Assembly: GCF_900112185.1 (NCBI RefSeq)
Contig: NZ_FOKP01000010.1
Span: 62,001-126,000, forward strand
Reading direction: 5' to 3'
DNA length: 64,000 bases
Origin: Allobosea sp. CRIB-10
Lineage (GTDB): Bacteria > Pseudomonadota > Alphaproteobacteria > Rhizobiales > Beijerinckiaceae
How positions within the stretch are numbered: the stretch's first letter is position 1; the number at the start of each line of letters is the position of its first letter. A model generated the notes under the pieces. That model did not search any database. It saw nothing but the letters and a program-made list of their open reading frames with translations, and had not been told where the DNA came from. Shown one piece after another: positions 43,727 through 53,471 of the stretch. Position numbers and translations under genes: made by a program.

Positions 43727-44194
43727 TCAGCCGCGATTCATCTGGCCGCCGGCGGCGACGTCCTTGATGGCGGCCTTGACGCGGTTATAGGTGCCGCAGC
43801 GGCAGATATTGGTCATCTCGGCGGCGATGTCGGCATCGCTCGGCTTGGGATTGGCCTGGAGCAGTGCGGCGGCGGCCATGATCATGCCGCTCTGGCAAAA
43901 GCCGCATTGCGGCACGTCGTGCTCGATCCAGGCCTTCTGGATCGGATGGTTGCCGTCGGGCGAGAGGCCCTCGATGGTGACGATCTTCTGCTCGGCGGTG
44001 AGGGCGCTCACCGGCATGGCGCAGGAGCGGGTGGCGACGCCGTCGATATGCACGGTGCAGGCACCGCATTGGGCGACGCCGCAGCCATATTTCGTGCCGG
44101 TCAGGCCGATCTGCTCGCGGATCACCCAGAGCAGGGGCGTGTCGTCCTCGACCGCAACGTCAATCGTCTTGCCATTGATGCTGAGCTTAGCCAC
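43727..44194 (-). CDS. [2Fe-2S] small subunit of molybdenum hydroxylase (IorA-like)
   Basis: A 155-residue iron-sulfur subunit. The first cluster is plant-ferredoxin-like ([20 protein letters not shown] ... RSC). The second is the helical C-terminal cluster ([11 protein letters not shown] ... NICRCGTY). It transfers electrons out of the Mo site of the large subunit. The start is GTG 44194 with a gggagg site 5 bp before it; the frame is open 49 codons further upstream but that stretch is unlike the family. No signal peptide is seen, so it is probably exported together with the large subunit. Confidence 0.93.
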   Translation of the reverse strand: MAKLSINGKTIDVAVEDDTPLLWVIREQIGLTGTKYGCGVAQCGACTVHIDGVATRSCAMPVSALTAEQKIVTIEGLSPDGNHPIQKAWIEHDVPQCGFCQSGMIMAAAALLQANPKPSDADIAAEMTNICRCGTYNRVKAAIKDVAAGGQMNRG

Positions 44195-44630
44195 CGCAAA
44201 CCTCCCGGTTTCGATTCCAAGATCGGCGAGAGAGCCAGCGCGCCTCGCCTGATGCACATGCCGGCCCGTCAGCAGCCGGAGGTGTTCTTTGGAGGAATTC
44301 AAACCCAGAAGCGCGATTGCCGCCAGAGGTTGTACGGTCACCGGCGATCACGGTCCCGTTGGGCTGTTTCCGGGCACCTGCTCTGCGATCCGCGCGGCTT
44401 TCATCAGCGCCGCCATGATGCTGTCCGGTTTTCCGCCGAAGACACCCAGCCTCTGGTGCGTCGGCTGCGGCGTGCTCTCACAGGAATGTGATGCTGTTGC
44501 ACGATCATCGCCCGCCAGCGCTGCAAAGCTGCGAACGCCGCCATGCTGCCGCTTCGTCAGACATGCTTGCTTTCGTCCCGCTGCAATGGCGAGGCTGCGC
44601 GACGATGCGAATCAGCCCGGCAGGACCGCA
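44195..44630. other. 436-bp divergent intergenic region
   Basis: This holds the promoters of the Mo-hydroxylase/sox operon (minus) and the MscS-type channel gene (plus). The plus frame of the channel is open over most of it (from 44289) but the encoded text does not look like protein of this family. I see no RNA gene or clear operator. Confidence 0.4.
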
Positions 44631-47216
44631 ATGTCGATGATATACGGCCTCGACCGAGCCTTCCGGCGTTGCGGCGGCGCCGCGCTCTTCGCGCTGGCGC
44701 TGCTGCTCCTGCCGCTGACGGCGCTGGCGCAATCGGCCGACCCCGCAAGTCCCCGCGCGCGCCTGGATTCGATCAGGGGCGAGCTCACCCAGATCGAGGC
44801 GTCCCTCACCAATCCGAACGTCTCCGACGATGAGTTGCAGCGCCAGCGCCTGCGCCTGCAACCTCTGCTCGATCAATTGAGGCTCCTCACCGATGAGCAG
44901 GTGCCGCGCACCGAGCAGGCCAGGCTCAGGCTCGAACAGCTCGGGGCGAAGCCGGACGCCAATGCGCCGCCTGAGACGCCGGACGTGGCGCGCGAGCGCG
45001 ACACGCGCACGAAGAGTTTTGCCGAGGCCGATGAAACCCTGAAGATCGGGCGTGCGACACTGTTGCAGGCCGAGCAGTTGCAGAGCTCGATCAGCGATCT
45101 CAGGCGCGACCGTTTCGCCAAGGCCCTGTTCGCCGCCGGCCCGTCGATCCTCAATCCAGAGGTCTGGTCGACGACGCTGACGGCCTTTCCGTCAGATCTG
45201 CGCGCCTCGCAATTCATCTTCGGCGACTGGCTCTCGGTCTTCACCACGGCCCTGTTCAGCCCGCGCGGCACGCTGGTGGCGCTGGCCTTTCTCGGTGCGA
45301 TCGCACTCTATGTCGCGCGCGCCCGCTACATGCCGCGGCTGACGGCCCGACTGGCGGCGAGCGTCGATTCGAGCGACCGCCATATCCTCTATGCGGCACT
45401 GATCCGCATCGTCGCGCGGACGGCGCCACCGGCGCTGGCGAGCTGGCTGATCTATGCCGGGTTGAACACCGCTGGCCTGCTGCCGCCGCGGATCCAGCCC
45501 GTCATCCTCGCCATCGTCTTCGGCCTGGCCCTGATCGCCTTCGTCCAGGCGCTGGCAGATGCCATGTTTGCCCCCGGTGAGCCGCAACGTCGCCTCGCCA
45601 GCGTGATGGAATCGACCGCGAAGACGGTGACCTGGCTCGCCAGCTCGCTCGTCATCGTGATGGCGATCGGCAAGGTGTTCGAGGCCTGGCTGCAGGCGAT
45701 CGCCGCCGGCCTCACCTTGTCGATCATCGTGCGTGGCGTTTTCGCCACCATCTTTGCGATCATCCTGATCGCTGGGCTCTATCGCCTGCGCGACAACCAG
45801 GAGATCGAGCAGGAAGCGTGCCTCGGCCCCTATGTGCCGGTCGATGGCGCCAGCCTCGGCCCGGTCCGGATCCTCGGCTGGGTCGTCGGCGTCGCTGTCC
45901 TCCTGTCGCTGCTGCTCGGCTATGTCGTGTTGGCGACCTTCCTGACCGAGCAGGTGATCTGGCTCGGCATCCTCGCCGCCGTCTTCGTGCTGCTGATGCA
46001 GCTGATCGAGCTCGGCATCAGCAGCCAGCTCACTGGCGAGGGCCGCTTTGCGCTGACGCTGCGGGCTGGCATCGGCCTGCGCGCGGGGACGCTGCAGAAG
46101 ATCGCGGTCGTGCTCTCAGGCGCGCTCAAGATCGTGCTGATCGTCGTCACGGTGATGCTGGCGCTGGCGCCTTGGGGGCTGGAATCGACAGATTTCCTGA
46201 CCTCGCTGCGGGCCGCCTTCTTCGGCTTCCAGGTCGGCGGGGTCACGGTCTCTCTGTCCTCGATCGTCGTGGCGATCCTGCTGTTCGCGCTCGGCCTCGC
46301 GGCGACGCGCTCGCTGCAACGCTGGCTCGACGGCAAGTTCCTGCCGACGACCTCGCTCGACACCGGCCTGCGCAACTCGATCACGACCGCGGCCGGCTAT
46401 GTCGGCTACGCGGCGGCGGCGGCCGTCGGCTTCTCCTCGTTGGGCCTCAGCCTGGAGCGGCTCACCCTCGTCGCCTCGGCGCTCTCGGTCGGTATCGGTT
46501 TCGGCCTGCAGTCGGTGGTGTCGAACTTCGTCTCCGGCCTGATCCTGCTCTGGGAGCGGCCGATCCGCGTCGGCGACCAGGTCCTGGTCGGCGACGCCGA
46601 GGGCATCGTCAAGCGCATCAATGTCCGCTCGACCGAGATCGAGACCTTCGACCGCTCCTCGGTGATCGTGCCGAATTCGAACCTGGTCTCGGGCGTGGTG
46701 CGCAACCGCGTCCGCTCCGACCGGACCGGCCGGGTGCTGATCTCGATCAGCGTCCCGCGCCGGCTCAATCCAACGGATGTGCGCGCCATGCTGCTCGACG
46801 CCGCCGAGGCTCATGGCGATGTGCTGAAGAAGCCGCCGCCGAACGTGCTGTTCAAGAAGCTCGGCACGACGACGATGGATTTCGACCTGATCTGCGTCGT
46901 CGGCGATGTCGACATCGTCGGGCGCGTCACCAGCGACCTGAACTATGTGATCCACCGGCGCCTGACCGAGCTGGAAACCCCGGTCCCGACCGAGCTCACC
47001 GTCAAGGGGCTGGAGGGTGTCGAGCACTCGCTCGGCGAGATCGCCGCGGCGGTGTCGAAGGAGGTCGGCCGCCGTGCCAAGCCGGCTGGCGGGCGCGTCT
47101 CAGTCAAGCGCTCAGGCCCGCCGGCCGAGAGCGAGGAACAGCCGGAGGAGGCTCCGGCCTCGCCACCCGCCAAACCGGAACCCGCCGCGAGCGGCAAGGA
47201 CGAGACCAAGGATTGA
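44631..47216 (+). CDS. MscS-family mechanosensitive channel with DUF3772-type periplasmic domain
   Basis: An 861-residue inner-membrane channel. A signal-like helix (FALALLLLPLTALAQ) leads to a periplasmic helical region, about 30-170, rich in Leu/Gln/Arg coiled-coil repeats (DUF3772 type). Many membrane helices follow. The pore helix and MscS core are LTLVASALSVGIGFGLQSVVSNFVSGLILLWERPIRVGD, followed by the beta domain (IVKRINVRSTEIETFDRSSVIVPNSNLVSG). The C-terminal 50 residues are a Pro/Glu/Lys-rich tail. It releases solutes when membrane tension rises. ATG 44631 (or 44637) is used because it gives the leading helix. The lipoprotein gene follows 4 bp later. Confidence 0.9.
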   Translation: MSMIYGLDRAFRRCGGAALFALALLLLPLTALAQSADPASPRARLDSIRGELTQIEASLTNPNVSDDELQRQRLRLQPLLDQLRLLTDEQVPRTEQARLRLEQLGAKPDANAPPETPDVARERDTRTKSFAEADETLKIGRATLLQAEQLQSSISDLRRDRFAKALFAAGPSILNPEVWSTTLTAFPSDLRASQFIFGDWLSVFTTALFSPRGTLVALAFLGAIALYVARARYMPRLTARLAASVDSSDRHILYAALIRIVARTAPPALASWLIYAGLNTAGLLPPRIQPVILAIVFGLALIAFVQALADAMFAPGEPQRRLASVMESTAKTVTWLASSLVIVMAIGKVFEAWLQAIAAGLTLSIIVRGVFATIFAIILIAGLYRLRDNQEIEQEACLGPYVPVDGASLGPVRILGWVVGVAVLLSLLLGYVVLATFLTEQVIWLGILAAVFVLLMQLIELGISSQLTGEGRFALTLRAGIGLRAGTLQKIAVVLSGALKIVLIVVTVMLALAPWGLESTDFLTSLRAAFFGFQVGGVTVSLSSIVVAILLFALGLAATRSLQRWLDGKFLPTTSLDTGLRNSITTAAGYVGYAAAAAVGFSSLGLSLERLTLVASALSVGIGFGLQSVVSNFVSGLILLWERPIRVGDQVLVGDAEGIVKRINVRSTEIETFDRSSVIVPNSNLVSGVVRNRVRSDRTGRVLISISVPRRLNPTDVRAMLLDAAEAHGDVLKKPPPNVLFKKLGTTTMDFDLICVVGDVDIVGRVTSDLNYVIHRRLTELETPVPTELTVKGLEGVEHSLGEIAAAVSKEVGRRAKPAGGRVSVKRSGPPAESEEQPEEAPASPPAKPEPAASGKDETKD

Positions 47217-47220
47217 TGCG

Positions 47221-47751
47221 ATGCGTCTTTTTCCCGCGCTGCCCGCGCCCCCGCAGCGGTGGCGCTCGATGAGTTGTCCTGCCGCGTTTGCCGCAGCGCT
47301 TTCGCTGCTGAACCTCGCCGGCTGCACCGAGCCGGTCCGGACCCAGCCGGCCTTCTACCGCGATCTCGGCTCTCCCTCTGCCAGGGTCGATGCGGAGGCT
47401 GCGCGCGCGACCATCTCGGCCTATCGGCTGAATGCGGGCCTGGGGACGCTGAAGCTCGATCCGGCCTTGATGCAGGCGGCCGAGCAGGAAGCAGCCGCGA
47501 TGGCGGCTGCCGACAAGCCGGCCCAGGCCGAGGCGGTGAAGGCGAGACTTGCGCGAGCGGGGCAGCCGGGTACCGAGGCCAATCTCTCGGCCGGCTATCG
47601 CCGGCTGGCGGAGGCCTTCTCGGGCTGGCGCGACTCGCCGCAGCACGACCGGGTGATGAAGGCGCCGAAAGCGACCCGCATGGGCATCGCCTCCGCCTAT
47701 GCACCGGGCTCGAAATACCAGGTCTATTGGGCGCTGGTGGTCGCGCCCTGA
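47221..47751 (+). CDS. CAP-domain (SCP/PR-1-like) lipoprotein
   Basis: A 176-residue protein with a lipobox NLAGC (Cys35), so a lipid-anchored envelope protein. The mature part is a small CAP/SCP domain: ARATISAYRLNAGLGTLKLDPALMQAAEQEA near the start, then GYRRLAEAFSGWRDSPQHDRVM with the conserved His, and MGIASAYAPGSKYQVYWALVVA at the end. Role is unknown; bacterial CAP proteins are often bound to the cell wall or outer membrane. ATG 47221, 4 bp after the channel gene, so both form one operon. Confidence 0.88.
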   Translation: MRLFPALPAPPQRWRSMSCPAAFAAALSLLNLAGCTEPVRTQPAFYRDLGSPSARVDAEAARATISAYRLNAGLGTLKLDPALMQAAEQEAAAMAAADKPAQAEAVKARLARAGQPGTEANLSAGYRRLAEAFSGWRDSPQHDRVMKAPKATRMGIASAYAPGSKYQVYWALVVAP

Positions 47752-47755
47752 GCGA

Positions 47756-48580
47756 TCAGGGCTTGGCGCCGACCGGCAGCGGCGGCGCATCGGCCTTGAG
47801 CACGATGCCGACGCGGCGATTGAAGGCGAGATAGGGGTTGTCCTTGACCAGCGGCTCGGTGTCGGCCTTGCCGGTGATCGAGACGAAGCGCTCGTCGGGG
47901 ACGCCGGCATTGCCGAGCAGTTCGCGCACCGCCGAGGCGCGGCCGACCGACAGCGCCCAGGGATTGCCGGGCGCGACCGTACTCGGCCGCTGGGTGGCGG
48001 TGTGGCCGCTGATCGCGATCTTGTTGGGCATGCGGCGCAGCGTCGGGGCGATCGCGGCGAGCAAGCGGCGCATACGCTCGTTCGGTATGGTCGAGCCTTC
48101 GTCGAACATGGCGCGGTCGTCCTGGTCGACCAGCTGGATGTCGATGCCCTGCTCGGAGACCTCGACCAGGATGTTGCGCGAGAGCTCGCCGATCTCCGGC
48201 ATCTCGCGCAGCGCCTGACGCAGCGAGGCGGCCGCGAGCGCAAAGCCGCGATCATGCGTGGCCGAGACCAGGCCCTCTTCCTTCTGCTGGTTCTGGTTCG
48301 GCGCTGTGTTGTCGGAGGCCTCCTCGAGCGGGCGGACATAGGCATTCTTGATGTGCGTCTTGGTCGGGATGCCGTCGACCTCGACGATCCCGGCCAGCTT
48401 GAAGTCGCGCTGCGTGCCGAAGGCGTCGCGCATCGAGCCGGCGACGATCTGCATCTTCTGCTTGTCCTGGCTCGAATAGGCGGCGACCATGACGAAGAAG
48501 GCCATCAGCAGGGCCATGAGGTCGGCGAAGGTCACGAACCAGCCGTGGCCGCCATGTCCGCCTCTTTTCTTCTTGGCCAT
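47756..48580 (-). CDS. motB: MotB-type stator protein (OmpA-like peptidoglycan-binding)
   Basis: A 274-residue stator subunit. The N-terminal membrane helix has FVTFADLMALLMAFFVMVAAYS, with the proton-carrying Asp in the FADLM motif. The C-terminal OmpA-like domain has ISGHTATQRP and LSVGRASAVRELL, then NRRVGIVLK, the peptidoglycan-binding region. With the MotA-like neighbour it forms a proton-driven stator that turns the flagellum, or in some species drives other envelope processes. No other flagellar gene is in this window. It converges with the lipoprotein gene. Confidence 0.88.
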   Translation of the reverse strand: MAKKKRGGHGGHGWFVTFADLMALLMAFFVMVAAYSSQDKQKMQIVAGSMRDAFGTQRDFKLAGIVEVDGIPTKTHIKNAYVRPLEEASDNTAPNQNQQKEEGLVSATHDRGFALAAASLRQALREMPEIGELSRNILVEVSEQGIDIQLVDQDDRAMFDEGSTIPNERMRRLLAAIAPTLRRMPNKIAISGHTATQRPSTVAPGNPWALSVGRASAVRELLGNAGVPDERFVSITGKADTEPLVKDNPYLAFNRRVGIVLKADAPPLPVGAKP

Positions 48581-48593
48581 TGCCCGGGGCCGC

Positions 48594-49373
48594 TCAGGTC
48601 GCTTCGGCCATCTCGGCCCGGTGATGGTCGGGCAGATAGGCGAGCAGCATTTCGCGCACGAGCGTCGGGCTCTTGGCGTCGCGCATCTGCAGCACGCCGT
48701 CGATGATCAGCGTGCGCGAGATCTCCTCTTCCTCCAGCTTGATGTGCAGCTTGTCGGCGATCGGCAGCGTGATCATGTTGGCGATCACGGCGCCGTATAG
48801 CGTCGCCAGCAGGGCGGTCGCCATGGCCGGGCCGAGCTTGGACGGGTCGGACATGTTGGCGAACATCGTCACCATGCCGAGAATCGTGCCGATCATGCCC
48901 CAGGCCGGGGCGCAGTCGCCGATGGCGCGGTAGACCTTCGAGCCTTCATCGAGCCGCTGCAGGAAGTTGTCGCGGTCGCGCTCCATCGTGTCGCGGATGA
49001 AGTCCTTGTCGTAGCCGTCGGCGATGTAGCGCAACCCTTGCGCCAGGAAGGTGTCGGAGACCTCGACGTTCTCAAGCGCGACCGGGCCGCTCTTGCGGTT
49101 GATCTCGGCGACGCGGGTGATCTCGTCGATCAGCTCGCGCGGATGGATCGAGCGCATGGTGAAGGCGAAGCGCAGCCCCATCGGCAGGCCGTGGGCGATC
49201 ACCGAGAAAGGAAAGCGGATCATGGTCGCGGCCGCGGCGCCGCCGAAGATGATGATGACGGCGTGCTTGTCGTAGAAGGCGGCGAAGTTGCCGCCGTCGA
49301 TGATGATGATCGCGCAGATGGTAGCGATACCGCCCAGAATGCCGATGCCGGTCGCGATATCCATGGATGCCAT
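48594..49373 (-). CDS. motA: MotA/TolQ/ExbB-family proton channel (MotA-type)
   Basis: A 259-residue stator subunit with four membrane helices. The first helix is [22 protein letters not shown] and the pair near the end is [20 protein letters not shown] and [22 protein letters not shown], as in PomA/MotA. The cytoplasmic loop carries [20 protein letters not shown]. It works with the MotB-like protein encoded 13 bp downstream. The start is ATG 49373 or the ATG three codons later (49364); the upstream frame is open but lacks family similarity. Confidence 0.87.
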   Translation of the reverse strand: MASMDIATGIGILGGIATICAIIIIDGGNFAAFYDKHAVIIIFGGAAAATMIRFPFSVIAHGLPMGLRFAFTMRSIHPRELIDEITRVAEINRKSGPVALENVEVSDTFLAQGLRYIADGYDKDFIRDTMERDRDNFLQRLDEGSKVYRAIGDCAPAWGMIGTILGMVTMFANMSDPSKLGPAMATALLATLYGAVIANMITLPIADKLHIKLEEEEISRTLIIDGVLQMRDAKSPTLVREMLLAYLPDHHRAEMAEAT

Positions 49374-49508
49374 CCCAAGCCGGCCAGACCCGGCATTCGG
49401 CCGGGCCCCAGCTTTCGCTGTCGCGGAAACCATAGGGACCGGCGGTTGAAGGAAGCGTTAAGGTTTGGGGGCTTGCTCGCGCCGCAACCTCGGCTAAAGC
49501 TTTCGGCG

Positions 49509-51314
49509 ATGTCTCTGCTTGCGATCTACGCCCGCGTCCTCGGCGAGCTTGGCCCGGAACGGCGCCTCGGGCTCATTCTCGCCATCGCCAACGTCGCGCT
49601 GGCGGGCGCAGCCTTCGCCGAGCCGATGCTGTTCGGCGCGCTGATCGACAAGCTGACCAGCCTGCAGACCGCCGGCACGCGCCCGAGCTGGGCCGACATC
49701 AGCGTCCTGCTCGGTGCCTGGGTCGGCTTCGGCCTGTTCAATATCGGCGCCGGCGTCTTCGTCGCGCTCTTCGCCGACCGGCTGGCGCATCGACGCCGGC
49801 TGGCGGTGATGGCGAACTATTTCGAGCATGCACTGACGCTGCCGCTCGCCTACCACACGCAGACCCATTCAGGCCGCGTGCTCAAGGTGATGTTGGAGGG
49901 CACCAGCGGCATGTGGGCGCTGTGGCTCTCCTTCTTCCGCGAGCATTGCGCCAGCTTCGTCGCGCTCTTCATCCTGCTGCCGTTCACGCTCTGGAAGAAC
50001 TGGCAGCTCGGCCTGGTGCTGATCTTCCTCGTCGTGCTGTTCGGGACGCTGACCGCCTTCGTGCTGCGCAAGACCGACAAGCTCCAGAGCAATGTCGAGG
50101 CCTATCATTCGAGCCTGGCGGAGCGGGCCTCCGACGCGCTCGGCAACGTCCCGGTAATCCAGAGCTTCACCCGGATCGAGGCCGAGGTGCGCGGGCTGCG
50201 CAACACCATCACCAGCCTGCTCGAAGCGCAGATTCCGGTGCTGACCTGGTGGGCGGTCGCGACCGTCGCGACCCGCGCCTCGGCGACGCTGACCGTGCTC
50301 TCGATCTTCGTCGTCGGCACCTGGCTCCTGATGCAGGGGCTGACCACGGTCGGCGAGATCGTCACCTTCATGGGCTTCGCCACGATGCTGGTCGGCCGGC
50401 TCGAGCAGATCGTCGCCTTCGTGAACTTCATCTTCATGCAGGCGCCAAAGATGCGCGAGTTCTTCGAGGTGATCGACACGCTGCCGGCGGTGCGCGACCT
50501 GCCCGGCGCGGCCGATGCCGGGCGGCTCGAGGGCCGCATCGCCTTCGAGGACGTCTCCTTCTCCTATGACGGCAAGCGCGCCGCCGTCGCCGACGTCTCC
50601 TTCGAGGTCAAGGCCGGCGAGACCATCGCCATCGTCGGCTCGACCGGTTCGGGCAAATCGACCACGCTCGGCCTGCTGCACCGGGCCTTCGATCCGCAAT
50701 CGGGCCGCATCCTCGCCGATGGTCGCGACATCCGCGAGATCTCGCTGCTCTCGCTCCGGCGCAATATCGGCGTCGTCTTCCAGGAGCCGATGCTGTTCGC
50801 GCGCTCGATCCGCGAGAACCTGACCGTCGGCAAGCCGGACGCGACCGATGCCGAGATGATGGAAGCCCTTGACCGTGCTCAGGCCACCGAGGTCATGGCG
50901 CGCCAGACCGACGGGCTCGACACCATCGTCGGCGAGCGCGGCCGCACCCTCTCGGGCGGCGAGCGCCAGCGCCTGTCGATCGCCCGCGCTCTGCTCAAGA
51001 ACCCGCCGATCCTGATCCTCGACGAGGCGACTTCGGCCCTCGATGCGGCGACCGAAGTGAAGCTGCAGAAGGCGCTCGACGAGGTGATGAAAGGCCGCAC
51101 CACCTTCGTCATCGCCCACCGCCTCGCCACCATCCGCAATGCCGACCGCATCCTGGTGTTCGAGCAGGGCAAGGTGATCGAGATGGGCTCCTTCGAGGAG
51201 CTCGTCGCCAAGGGCGGGCGCTTCGCCGCACTGGCCCGGGCGCAGTACCTCGTCACCGACAAGCCGGTCGCGACCGTGTCGTCGCTGGCGAGCAAGGGCA
51301 TCGTCGACGGCTGA
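49509..51314 (+). CDS. ndvA: Cyclic beta-1,2-glucan ABC exporter NdvA/ChvA-like
   Basis: A 601-residue ABC exporter with fused membrane and ATPase domains. The N-terminus [33 protein letters not shown] and the helices that follow match NdvA/ChvA, which export cyclic beta-1,2-glucan to the periplasm of rhizobia and agrobacteria. The ATPase domain is complete: Walker [11 protein letters not shown] near residue 377, Q-loop VVFQEP, signature LSGGERQR, Walker [13 protein letters not shown] and H-loop IAHRL. ATG 49509. The glucan synthase gene ndvB is not in this window. It is divergent from the motA-like gene. Confidence 0.92.
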   Translation: MSLLAIYARVLGELGPERRLGLILAIANVALAGAAFAEPMLFGALIDKLTSLQTAGTRPSWADISVLLGAWVGFGLFNIGAGVFVALFADRLAHRRRLAVMANYFEHALTLPLAYHTQTHSGRVLKVMLEGTSGMWALWLSFFREHCASFVALFILLPFTLWKNWQLGLVLIFLVVLFGTLTAFVLRKTDKLQSNVEAYHSSLAERASDALGNVPVIQSFTRIEAEVRGLRNTITSLLEAQIPVLTWWAVATVATRASATLTVLSIFVVGTWLLMQGLTTVGEIVTFMGFATMLVGRLEQIVAFVNFIFMQAPKMREFFEVIDTLPAVRDLPGAADAGRLEGRIAFEDVSFSYDGKRAAVADVSFEVKAGETIAIVGSTGSGKSTTLGLLHRAFDPQSGRILADGRDIREISLLSLRRNIGVVFQEPMLFARSIRENLTVGKPDATDAEMMEALDRAQATEVMARQTDGLDTIVGERGRTLSGGERQRLSIARALLKNPPILILDEATSALDAATEVKLQKALDEVMKGRTTFVIAHRLATIRNADRILVFEQGKVIEMGSFEELVAKGGRFAALARAQYLVTDKPVATVSSLASKGIVDG

Positions 51315-51422
51315 GCAAAGCGTCCTTCCGCTTACCCGCGAGGTAATCGACCTGCCGCCAGCCCTGTTGCATGGTCCCGGCCATCGCGGGCTTCGAGCCC
51401 GCTTCGCACGGGAACCCGCATC

Positions 51423-51752
51423 ATGACCGCCTATGCCATCGCTCACCTGCGCGACGTCCAACTGAACGCCGAGATCGTCGACTACATCAAGCGCATCGAC
51501 GAAACGCTCATCCCCTTCGGCGGCCGCTTCCTGATCCATGGCGTGACGCCGGAGGTCATGGAAGGGCCCTGGGAGGGCGATCTCGTCGTCATCGCCTTCC
51601 CGGACATCGCTGCCGCTCGCGGCTGGTATGCGTCGCCCGGCTATCAGGCGATCCTGGCGCTCAGGACGGAGAACTCGCGCAGCGCCGCGATCATCCTCGA
51701 CGGCGTGCCTGACGGCTACAAGGCGACCGACTTCCTGGCCAAGCTCGCTTGA
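51423..51752 (+). CDS. DUF1330 family protein
   Basis: A 109-residue small cytoplasmic protein of the dimeric alpha-beta barrel type. DUF1330 features: MTAYAIAHLRDVQLNAEIVDYIKRIDETLIPFGGRFLIHG and then DLVVIAFPDIAAARGWYASPGYQAIL, with the conserved WY-SP-YQ-I pattern. The biochemical role is unknown. It converges on the secreted-protein gene three bases downstream. Confidence 0.92.
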   Translation: MTAYAIAHLRDVQLNAEIVDYIKRIDETLIPFGGRFLIHGVTPEVMEGPWEGDLVVIAFPDIAAARGWYASPGYQAILALRTENSRSAAIILDGVPDGYKATDFLAKLA

Positions 51753-51755
51753 CCA

Positions 51756-52151
51756 TCAGGGCGCCGGCTCGTCCGGCGGGTGATGCAGGCAAGGGTCGAG
51801 CTTGACGTGGTCCGGCCCGAACTGCTCCCAGCTGCCGCTGACGACGACGCGTTCGCCAGCTTTCCGGCCGTTGTCGTCATAGGTGACGCAGAGCACCTGC
51901 GGATCGGGCGCCTGGCACAGGCCGAGATAGGTCAGGCCGGCGCCGGTCTTGACAATGGTCAACGGACCCTCGACCTGGATGGTGACGAGTTCGCCCTCCC
52001 GGCCGGCCAGCGACTTCAGCGCCGTGCGCAATTGGCTGCAGCTCGCGCGGAAGCTCGGCTCCGGCTGGGCGCGCGCTGCAAGCGTGCCGGCAAAGAGCGC
52101 AGCTGCAGCGAGAAAGACGAGGCGGGAAGGGCGAAGGCTGGGCGCGCTCAT
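51756..52151 (-). CDS. Small secreted protein of unknown function
   Basis: A 131-residue protein with a signal peptide (SRLVFLAAAALFAGTLAARAQ). The mature part has four cysteines (SCSQLR, GLCQAPD, VLCVTYDD, DPCLHH), which may form two disulfides in the periplasm. The body has two short beta motifs (LVTIQVEGPLTIV and RVVVSGSWEQFGPDHVKLDPC). I do not recognise a family. ATG 52151 is chosen as the start because the signal peptide follows directly. It is divergent to the Ca2+/H+ antiporter gene. Confidence 0.72.
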   Translation of the reverse strand: MSAPSLRPSRLVFLAAAALFAGTLAARAQPEPSFRASCSQLRTALKSLAGREGELVTIQVEGPLTIVKTGAGLTYLGLCQAPDPQVLCVTYDDNGRKAGERVVVSGSWEQFGPDHVKLDPCLHHPPDEPAP

Positions 52152-52298
52152 CGCACAGCTCTCGACTTGCTTTGTGGCGCTATTGCGAAGGATTGCCGCA
52201 CGCGGGCAAACAGCGCGTGTCACGGACCTGCCGTTGTGAGATCATTTTCGGCGTCTACTCGCCGATCTCCATTTTCAACGACGGATCCATTGCCCGAC

Positions 52299-53471
52299 AT
52301 GATGATCGCCCGTCTCGCCTGCGCCTGGGCCTCGGTCGCAGCCTTTCAGCTCTTCGGCGGCACGTTGCTGGCGCAATTAGGGGCGCCGCTACCGTCGCTG
52401 CTGATCTTCGCCTGGCTGCTCGGCGTGATCGTCTGGTCGGCCTTCGGCGTGGTGCACGAGGCCGAGGAACTGGCGCACCGGCTCGGCGAGCCCTATGGCA
52501 CGCTGATCCTGACGCTCTCGATCGTCATCATCGAGGTCGCCCTGATCTCGGCGGTGATGCTGGGCGCCAAGGGCGCACCGACGCTCGGACGCGACACGAT
52601 GTTCGCGGTGCTGATGATCGTCCTCAACGGCGTCGTCGGCATCGGCCTGCTGATCGGCGGCCTCCGGCATTTCTCGCAGAGCTACAATCTCAAGGGCGCC
52701 TCGGCCTATCTGGCAGTGATCATCCCGCTCACCTTGATCCCACTGGTGCTGCCGAATTTCACAACCTCGACGGCCGACGGTACGCTGACGACCTTCCAGT
52801 CGATCGCGTTTTCGCTGTTCACGCTGCTGCTCTACGGCGCCTTCCTGATCCTGCAGACCGGCCGGCACAGCGTCTTCTTCAAGGAACCGGCGGGCGAATC
52901 GAACATGCCTTACGGCGCGGCCTATGTCCGGGCCAGGATGCAGGTGGACGGCGACCCCGGATTAATCCCGGCGCCGGATCCGGAGCCTGTCGATGAGCCA
53001 TCGCATTCGCCTGCCGCAGGCTCGACCTCGCGCCATGTCGTGCTGCTGCTCGCCAATATCCTGCCGATCGTCATCCTGGCGAAGAGCCTCGCCGTGGTGC
53101 TGGATTTCGGCATCGCCCGGCTCGGCGCGCCGGTTGCGCTCGGCGGCATTGTGATCGCCATGGTGGTGTTCACGCCCGAATGCATCGCGGCACTCAAGGC
53201 GATCACCGCCAATCAGCTGCAGCGGGCGATCAATCTATGCCTCGGCGCCGCCGCCTCGACGCTCGGTCTGACGGTCCCGGCGGTGCTGGTCATCGGCTTG
53301 CTCACCGGGCAGGAGGTCGTGCTCGGCCTCTCCGGCACCAATATGGTGATCCTGTCGATGACGCTGCTGCTGTCGACGCTGACCTTCACCGGCACGCGCA
53401 CCACCATGCTCGAAGGCGCGGTGCATCTCTCGGTGTTCTTCGTCTTCCTGGTGCTGGTCTTCAGCCCCTGA
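52299..53471 (+). CDS. Ca2+/H+ antiporter (ChaA/CaCA family)
   Basis: A 390-residue inner-membrane exchanger of the cation/Ca2+ superfamily with about 10-11 helices. The two alpha-repeats are visible: VVHEAEELAHRLGEPYGTLILTLSIVIIEVALISAVML in the first half and VVFTPECIAALKAITANQLQRAINLCLGAAASTLGLTVPAVL in the second, each with the acidic residue (Glu in IIEV and in TPEC) that binds the cation. A hydrophilic, acidic cytoplasmic loop (about 210-240) separates them. ATG 52299 is used. The last 11 bp overlap the convergent CorC-like gene. Confidence 0.9.
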   Translation: MMIARLACAWASVAAFQLFGGTLLAQLGAPLPSLLIFAWLLGVIVWSAFGVVHEAEELAHRLGEPYGTLILTLSIVIIEVALISAVMLGAKGAPTLGRDTMFAVLMIVLNGVVGIGLLIGGLRHFSQSYNLKGASAYLAVIIPLTLIPLVLPNFTTSTADGTLTTFQSIAFSLFTLLLYGAFLILQTGRHSVFFKEPAGESNMPYGAAYVRARMQVDGDPGLIPAPDPEPVDEPSHSPAAGSTSRHVVLLLANILPIVILAKSLAVVLDFGIARLGAPVALGGIVIAMVVFTPECIAALKAITANQLQRAINLCLGAAASTLGLTVPAVLVIGLLTGQEVVLGLSGTNMVILSMTLLLSTLTFTGTRTTMLEGAVHLSVFFVFLVLVFSP

